Shown: piece after piece, positions 59,087 to 64,000 of the stretch
Layout: each line of letters begins with the position of its first letter
Numbering within the stretch: position 1 is the stretch's first letter
Assembly: GCF_014138045.1 (NCBI RefSeq)
Contig: NZ_JACGXA010000001.1
Coordinates: 3,333,001-3,397,000, forward strand
DNA length: 64,000 nucleotides
Origin: Nocardioides ginsengisegetis
GTDB taxonomy: Bacteria; Actinomycetota; Actinomycetes; Propionibacteriales; Nocardioidaceae
Direction of reading: 5' to 3'
Notes under the pieces: model-generated
Seen by the model: only the letters and a program-made list of their open reading frames with translations
What the model was told of the DNA's origin: nothing
Databases searched by the model: none
Position numbers and translations under genes: made by a program

Positions 59087-60088
59087 ATGGCGGAAAGTGC
59101 TGCAAGCGACACCTATCCCGACACGCCGACGCGGCCCCCGTTCGATCCGGAGCTGGCGCCGCTGCTGCCGATGATCCGCGAGTTCAACTCGACCCTGAGC
59201 GCCGAGACGCTCGAGGCCGCGCGGTCGATGTCCGATGGCATCCCCGGAATGGAGCCGGCCGACCTGACGGCCGGTGGCGCCGTGTGCGTCGAGGAGCGTC
59301 AGGTGCCCGGTCCCGAGGGCGCACCCGACGTGACCCTGCTGATCCTCAGCCCGACCGCAGGCGAGGGGCCGCGTGCCGGGATCTACCACACACACGGCGG
59401 CGGCATGGTCGTCGGTGACCGTCGTACCGGGGTCGACCTCGTTCTTCCCTACGTCGCCGAAGGGCTTGCTGTCGCCGTCTCGGTGGAGTACCGACTCGCG
59501 CCCGAGCATCCCGACCCGGCCCCGGTCGAGGACTGCTATGCGGGCCTGCTCTGGACCGCGAAGAATGCGGCCGAGCTGGGTATCGACCCCGACCGGATCC
59601 TGATCGCCGGCGGGAGCGCAGGCGGTGGTCTCGCGGCCGGGACTGCGCTCCTGGCTCGCGACCGGGGCCTGCCACAGCTCAGCCACCAGATCTTGATCTG
59701 TCCGATGCTCGACGACCGCTTCCAGACCCACAGCAGCCGGATGCTCGACGGGGAAGGCATCTGGGACCGGAACGACAACCTGTACGGCTGGACCGCGCTG
59801 CTCGGGGAGAGGCGGGGCGGTCCGGACGTGTCGCCCTACGCTGCGCCCGCTCGCGCAGAAGACCTCGCAGGTCTTCCGCGCACCTTCATCGACGTTGGAT
59901 CGGTGGACACGTTCCGCGACGAGGCACTCACCTACGCCGGCAGACTCTCACAGGCCGGGGTGCTCGTCGATCTCCACATGTGGGGTGGCGCCTTCCACGC
60001 ATCCGAAGCGTTGGGCCCGTTCGCCGCGGTCTCCCGGGCGGCTGGGGCCGCCCGGGACGAGTTCATCCGTCGAGCGCTCGAGGCTTGA
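59087..60088 (+). CDS. Alpha/beta-hydrolase (HSL-family esterase)
   Basis: 333 residues. H-T-H-G-G-G (101-106) oxyanion hole, nucleophile S177 in G-G-S-A-G-G, D274 in V-D-T-F-R-D-E, H304 in A-F-H-A-S: a complete catalytic triad of the hormone-sensitive-lipase (family IV) esterases. No signal peptide, so cytosolic. Such enzymes hydrolyse short-chain esters or lactones. Position outside the phased-repeat block and next to a PucR-like regulator suggests a separate control; whether it feeds the catabolic locus, for instance by releasing an ester-bound substrate, is unknown. Confidence 0.93.
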   Translation: MAESAASDTYPDTPTRPPFDPELAPLLPMIREFNSTLSAETLEAARSMSDGIPGMEPADLTAGGAVCVEERQVPGPEGAPDVTLLILSPTAGEGPRAGIYHTHGGGMVVGDRRTGVDLVLPYVAEGLAVAVSVEYRLAPEHPDPAPVEDCYAGLLWTAKNAAELGIDPDRILIAGGSAGGGLAAGTALLARDRGLPQLSHQILICPMLDDRFQTHSSRMLDGEGIWDRNDNLYGWTALLGERRGGPDVSPYAAPARAEDLAGLPRTFIDVGSVDTFRDEALTYAGRLSQAGVLVDLHMWGGAFHASEALGPFAAVSRAAGAARDEFIRRALEA

Positions 60089-60098
60089 ACCGCGCGTT

Positions 60099-61160
60099 GT
60101 GGGACTGCCCGAGGCTGCATCGTGGTCACCGGATGCAGGTAGCCCCGGAGAGGCCTCGGATTTGCGCGAGCTCATTGAGCGGTTGGACGTCGCCGACAAC
60201 GGCGCCGCTGGTGCACTCCGGGTCATCGACCACTTCGACCACCTCGTCGAGGCGGGGGCGGCGACGACACCACTGGTCCGCGCCGCGGCCGCTCTGGCGG
60301 GCTGTCCTGCCGGCTTCCACGACGCGAGCCGAACCCTGACCCGCCGGTTCGCGAGTAACGGTCAAGCGCTCCCGGATGACGCGGACCACATCTGGCCACG
60401 TCTGAGCGTGCCCGGGCGGCCGGGGTCGTCTGTGTGGCTCGAACGAGTCGGCGACGCCGGTCCACTAGATCCGCTTGTCCTCGAGAGGTACGTCCGGGCC
60501 CTCCAATCGTCGACGACGGGCATGGTCGGCTCCACCACAGCGACCATCCGGATCGCGTGCGACGCTGACACGTCGAGCGCCGATCGGCGCGATGCTGTGG
60601 CGAAGCTGGGGCTGTCATGGCCTATCACTGTCGTCGCCACTGCCCTGGGAGTGCGGCTGTCGTCCCGGAGCACTCCGATCGGCAACCACGTCATCACGTT
60701 GTTTACTGGCTTGCCCACCTTCGCGGCGGGGGTTCGAGCCGGCACCGCACGAGCGGATGCCCTACCTGACCTGCCGCTGGGGGTCGGAAGGGCCCTCGTC
60801 GCGCTCCGAGTGACCGACCGGGTGGACGGCCCGGGCGCGTCGATCGTGCTGCACCACCACCTCAGCGCGCTGGCGTCGATCGCAGAGCGGTTCACGCCCG
60901 AGCAGGCCGCCGCCGTGGAAGACGTACGCAGGATCGAGGCCCTCCTCCCAGGCCACCCGTGGGTTGTCGACATTGTCCAGGCGGTCCTCGATCGATCGAG
61001 TCTTCGACAGGCTGCCTCCGTTCTGCACGTGCACCACTCGACACTCCAGGAGCGGCTCGCGTGGTTGGCGAACCACATCGGGTACGCGTTGACGCATCCC
61101 GGAGGTCGCCAACGTGCCGCGGTCGCCGTGCTTCTGTGGAGAGTCGCTCAAGCGGCCTAG
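60099..61160 (+). CDS. PucR-like transcriptional regulator
   Basis: 353 residues if GTG 60099 is used. An alternative TTG 60162 has GGAGAGG (60148-60154) 7 nt upstream and may be the real start. The C-terminal helix-turn-helix region reads S-L-R-Q-A-A-S-V-L-H-V-H-H-S-T-L-Q-E-R-L-A-W-L, typical of the PucR/CdaR HTH_30 family. The N-terminal part is probably ligand-sensing and not recognised. It starts 10 bp after the esterase stop, so it may respond to a substrate of that enzyme. Regulator of this right-hand region rather than the phased-repeat block. Confidence 0.82.
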   Translation: MGLPEAASWSPDAGSPGEASDLRELIERLDVADNGAAGALRVIDHFDHLVEAGAATTPLVRAAAALAGCPAGFHDASRTLTRRFASNGQALPDDADHIWPRLSVPGRPGSSVWLERVGDAGPLDPLVLERYVRALQSSTTGMVGSTTATIRIACDADTSSADRRDAVAKLGLSWPITVVATALGVRLSSRSTPIGNHVITLFTGLPTFAAGVRAGTARADALPDLPLGVGRALVALRVTDRVDGPGASIVLHHHLSALASIAERFTPEQAAAVEDVRRIEALLPGHPWVVDIVQAVLDRSSLRQAASVLHVHHSTLQERLAWLANHIGYALTHPGGRQRAAVAVLLWRVAQAA

Positions 61161-61179
61161 TACCTGCGCAAAGCGCTGG

Positions 61180-63513
61180 TCAGTGACCGCTGCCCTCGTC
61201 GCTTAGATCGCCTCCGTCGCTGCGGATCCCTCCCTCAGTGACCCATGCGGCCACCTGCGTGCGCCTATTGAAGCCGAGCTTGCGGAGGATGTGGTCGACA
61301 TGCGTCTCGGCAGTCCGTTCGGAGATCACGAGCCGGGCGGCGATGTCCCTGTTGGAGGCGCCTTGGGCGACCAGGCCGGCCACCTCGCGCTCACGAGGCG
61401 TCAGGGGCGACTCCGATTGTGACCGCCGCGCGACCGCAGGTACCGGAGCTGGCTCACCCAGTGCGTAGGCCACAGCCTCCCCGGGAGGCATGTCCATTCC
61501 ACGACGGAATGCCGCCTCGAAGCGTTCTTCGCCGATGAGGTCGGTGGCGTGAGACGACCACGCGTCGTGGAAGGCGGTTGTGGCCGGATCGGTGGTCATC
61601 GACATTCCGGTGACTTTGTTCAGGCCCGCTGCTGCGCCCATCAGGGTCGCAGACCGTTCCGCGTTCCCCTGGGCGGACGCCAACCAGCCCAGGGTCTCGA
61701 TGGCTACGCCCAGGCCGACGTAGTCCCTCAGGCTCGCCTTCATCCGGACGGCACTCTCCAGGTGCTCGGTGGACGTCGCGAGGTCTCCGCGTTGCCCTGC
61801 GACGTAGCCGAGGCCGACCAGTGCGTACGACGTCTGGTACAGCTCCCCCGTGCCGGCCAACACGTCAAGACAACGCTGATGTGCTGCGGCTGCCTCGTCG
61901 AGCTCGCCCTTCTCGGCGACCGTGAACCCGAGCAGCAAGTGCGCGGCTGCCTCATAGCCGCTCCTTGCGTCGGCGAGCGTCCTCGTTGCGGCCGGGAGCT
62001 GCCTGATCGCAGCGTCCCGGTCGCCACGCCACCGATCGACCATGGCCCTGTGCAACTGGAGCATCCCGAGCGTCGTGGGTTCCACGGTGTCATCGATCAA
62101 CGCCGCAGCCTCGTCAAGCATCTGTTGAGCCGCGGGAAGATCCACCCGAACGGCCGCGGCCCAGGCCCCGAGGAGGAGCGCACGCGCGCGTTCGTCAGGG
62201 GTGCCTCCCGGCTTCGCCAGCAGGGCCTGCGCCCAGTGACCGGCTTCGCTCAGCTGGCCGTGCGCAGTCCAGTACGGCTCTAGCTGGTAGAGCATGCGGA
62301 GGCCAGTTCCAGGAGCGTCGTCTGTCTGGGCGGCGTCCAGGAAGGCGGCTCGCAGGTTCGGGATCTCACGCCTGATCCGTTCAAGGAGGGTCGGTTGCTC
62401 CGGACCGAACCAGCGCCCGTAGAAGTCGTCGACGAGCGTTGCACACCACGTCAGGTGGCGCTGCCGCCAGTAGTCGGTCCGCTCCTGGGCATCCAGCCTG
62501 CGGAGGCCGAACGAACGGATCGTTTCGAGCATCCGATAGCGGTCCTCGGTCCCCCTCGGATCTCGGAGGAGCACGGACCGGTTCACGAGGCCCGCGAGAA
62601 CGTCGAGGATCTCCCGCTCGTCAAGACCCTCACCGCAGCATGCGCCTTCCACGGCTGCCAGATCGAGGCCGCCGGCGAAGACCGACGCACGCAGCCACAA
62701 CTCTTGTTCCTGACGCGTGCACAGGTCGAAGGTCCACTCGACCGCGGCCAGCAGAGAGCGGTGACGGTCCGGTGCCGCCGCATAGCCCTTGCTGAGGAGT
62801 GCAAAGCGGTCTTCGAGCCGGTCCAGCATCGCTTGCGGCGTGAGGGTGCGGATCCGTGCGGCCGCGATCTCGACAGCGAGTGGACTGCCCTCGAGCGCCA
62901 TGCACAGGCGTGCGACGGCCTCGGCATTGTCGGTCGTGAGACTAAAGGACGGCATCGCCGCCGTGGCACGATCAAGGAAAAGGCCCACAGCGTCGTACCG
63001 GGAGAGACCCTCGGGGGACCGCAAAGCCCGCTCGTCAGGAACTGACAACGCGGGCACCGACAGGATCGTCTCGCCAGCGACCTCCAACGGCACGATGCTG
63101 GTCGTGATGATCCGTAGTCGCGGACACGACCGCAGCAACTCGGCGACCAGGTTCGCAACCACGTCGACGAGATGCTCGCAGTTGTCCAGAGCCAGCAGCG
63201 CCTCACGGTCACCGATGAAGTCCGCCATTGCCGCAGGCGCCGACCTCTGCGATCCAAGCTGAAGGTCCATTGCCGCGGCAACGGTGTGCGCCAGCAACGA
63301 CTCGTCCTGCAACTCGGCGAGCGACACGAACCAGACCCGGCGACCGAACTGACGCGAAAGCATTCCCACCGCCTCCGACGCCAACCGCGTCTTGCCCGCG
63401 CCCGCTGGTCCGGTCAGCGTCAACAGCCGCGACTCACCGAGCAACTTTCGAAGCGCCTGCAACTCTGCCCGTCGACCGACGAACCGGGTGGTCTCGAACG
63501 TCGAGCCCTCCAT
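61180..63513 (-). CDS. LuxR-type regulator with N-terminal ATPase domain
   Basis: 777 residues from ATG 63513. P-loop G-P-A-G-A-G-K-T (35-42), L-L-A-L-D-N-C-E-H (about 110-118; Walker B region), long helical repeats (TPR-like, roughly 430-680), and a C-terminal LuxR domain S-P-L-T-P-R-E-R-E-V-A-G-L-V..T-V/A-E-T-H-V-D-H-I-L-R-K-L. Large ATPase-LuxR regulators of the predicted-ATPase group control catabolic or secondary-metabolism genes. A longer in-frame start (63819) lacks support. Convergent with PucR and divergent from the synthetase fragment at the right edge, which is the natural first target. Confidence 0.9.
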   Translation of the reverse strand: MEGSTFETTRFVGRRAELQALRKLLGESRLLTLTGPAGAGKTRLASEAVGMLSRQFGRRVWFVSLAELQDESLLAHTVAAAMDLQLGSQRSAPAAMADFIGDREALLALDNCEHLVDVVANLVAELLRSCPRLRIITTSIVPLEVAGETILSVPALSVPDERALRSPEGLSRYDAVGLFLDRATAAMPSFSLTTDNAEAVARLCMALEGSPLAVEIAAARIRTLTPQAMLDRLEDRFALLSKGYAAAPDRHRSLLAAVEWTFDLCTRQEQELWLRASVFAGGLDLAAVEGACCGEGLDEREILDVLAGLVNRSVLLRDPRGTEDRYRMLETIRSFGLRRLDAQERTDYWRQRHLTWCATLVDDFYGRWFGPEQPTLLERIRREIPNLRAAFLDAAQTDDAPGTGLRMLYQLEPYWTAHGQLSEAGHWAQALLAKPGGTPDERARALLLGAWAAAVRVDLPAAQQMLDEAAALIDDTVEPTTLGMLQLHRAMVDRWRGDRDAAIRQLPAATRTLADARSGYEAAAHLLLGFTVAEKGELDEAAAAHQRCLDVLAGTGELYQTSYALVGLGYVAGQRGDLATSTEHLESAVRMKASLRDYVGLGVAIETLGWLASAQGNAERSATLMGAAAGLNKVTGMSMTTDPATTAFHDAWSSHATDLIGEERFEAAFRRGMDMPPGEAVAYALGEPAPVPAVARRSQSESPLTPREREVAGLVAQGASNRDIAARLVISERTAETHVDHILRKLGFNRRTQVAAWVTEGGIRSDGGDLSDEGSGH

Positions 63514-63874
63514 GGATCGACTGTATGCCGACCAGGGCCACTTTCCGGGTGACCCGATCATTTGCTCTCGCATGCCCTGAATTCGCGATCTATTCGCGCT
63601 TCGCAGCGTCCCAGAGGCGGCTCCCGGATCTCTCCAGAAACTGCCTCTGACCTGCAACTTCCTTTGTAGCGGGGGCAGGTGTGCGCCCTTGTCCTTCGGT
63701 CTCACGCGAGCATTGGTCGACAACGGACCCGGCACTCGCTGGCTCAAGTCGCAGACAAACTGAACTGCCTGTCTTGACGGGAAGTTGGTGGAAGACTCCC
63801 GCCGCCAACGACGGATCACGCGTCACCCCCATTTGCGGGTGGTCCGCGTGCGGCCGGCGCGAGAAGGTTGCGTC
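63514..63874. other. 361-bp intergenic region without a gene
   Basis: Lies between the LuxR-type regulator (-) and the synthetase start (+), so it should hold both promoters. I see no convincing coding frame, no GAGAAT-type operator and no RNA gene. An inverted pair CAGAGGC (63612-63618) and GCCTCTG (63643-63649) may be a hairpin or binding site. Confidence 0.5.
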
Positions 63875-64000
63875 GTGAGCAACGCGAGTCCCCCCACCCT
63901 GAGCGCGACTACCGCTCTTGGCGCCGCTCGAGAGCGGCTCCTTGCCCTGCGCACGTCGTACGGCGAGGCCGTGGCGTCGTTCTCGTGGCCAGACGTCGGT
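63875..64000 (+). CDS. Acyl-CoA synthetase, 5' end only
   Basis: Partial gene cut by the right edge. GTG 63875 follows GAGAAGG (63861-63867). The 42 visible residues end with Y-G-E-A-V-A-S-F-S-W-P-D-V, which resembles the N-terminal F-x-W-P segment of benzoate/acyl-CoA ligases that continue with F-N-W-A-L-D. The ligase nature is therefore a moderate inference. Divergent from the LuxR/ATPase regulator. Confidence 0.6.
   Translation, partial: MSNASPPTLSATTALGAARERLLALRTSYGEAVASFSWPDVG

Noticed and set aside
63681..63878. Short + strand ORF upstream of the right-edge synthetase
   Set aside because: No ribosome site, no motif; the RBS and F-x-W-P motif support the GTG 63875 start in another frame.

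Overview
The window is GC-rich, with strongly GC-biased third codon positions. GTG starts are frequent, and neighbouring genes often overlap through ATGA, GTGA or TGATG junctions. Together with an F420-type (LLM-class) oxidoreductase, mycobacterial-style fused or paired acyl-CoA dehydrogenases and PucR and TetR regulators, this points to an actinomycete chromosome. A Nocardioidaceae-like relative is possible, but that is a guess. No tRNA, rRNA, CRISPR array, insertion sequence or phage gene was seen.

From the left edge to about 57.4 kb almost every gene belongs to CoA-thioester catabolism. I count six acyl-CoA synthetases (one cut by the right edge), six acyl-CoA dehydrogenase genes including one two-domain fusion, eight crotonase-fold enzymes, eight short-chain dehydrogenases plus one degenerate relative, three CaiB/BaiF CoA-transferases, two thiolases, one DUF35-thiolase fusion, four hotdog thioesterase-like proteins, four COG2159 amidohydrolases, two P450s with a ferredoxin and a ferredoxin reductase, an aldehyde dehydrogenase and two SnoaL-like proteins. 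The plausible flow is oxidation of a hydrophobic, probably cyclic or branched substrate by P450 and dehydrogenases, CoA activation, repeated beta-oxidation, aldolytic or thiolytic cleavage and CoA recycling. The substrate cannot be read from the sequence. Steroid-like or terpenoid-like compounds fit the enzyme types best.

Layout: partial EBP-like membrane gene (-) and SDR (+); amidohydrolase (+); four-gene operon 7384 to 2959 (-); seven-gene operon 7495 to 16702 (+); amidohydrolase/epimerase unit 19044 to 16726 (-); SDR pair 20723 to 19123 (-); twelve-gene operon 32885 to 20954 (-); SDR 32951 (+); ALDH/DUF35-thiolase operon 38558 to 33785 (-); SDR 38670 (+); ten-gene P450 operon 48120 to 39543 (-); SDR 48215 (+); TetR regulator (-); thioesterase (-); ferredoxin reductase/P450 operon 50888 to 57381 (+).

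The most interesting signal is regulatory. Nearly every leading or divergent promoter of this block carries a 15-bp inverted repeat close to GAGAAT-N3-ATTCTC. It often occurs as two (perhaps three) copies with centres 21-22 bp apart. The TetR gene at 49058-49753 has two GAGAAT half-sites exactly 44 bp apart in its own promoter and is the best candidate regulator. I saw no such site right of 58.3 kb.

Beyond 57.4 kb the character changes: a frameshifted 3-hydroxyisobutyrate-dehydrogenase-like gene, a small hypothetical protein, an HSL-family esterase, a PucR-like regulator, a large LuxR/ATPase regulator, and the 5' end of another acyl-CoA synthetase cut by the window edge.
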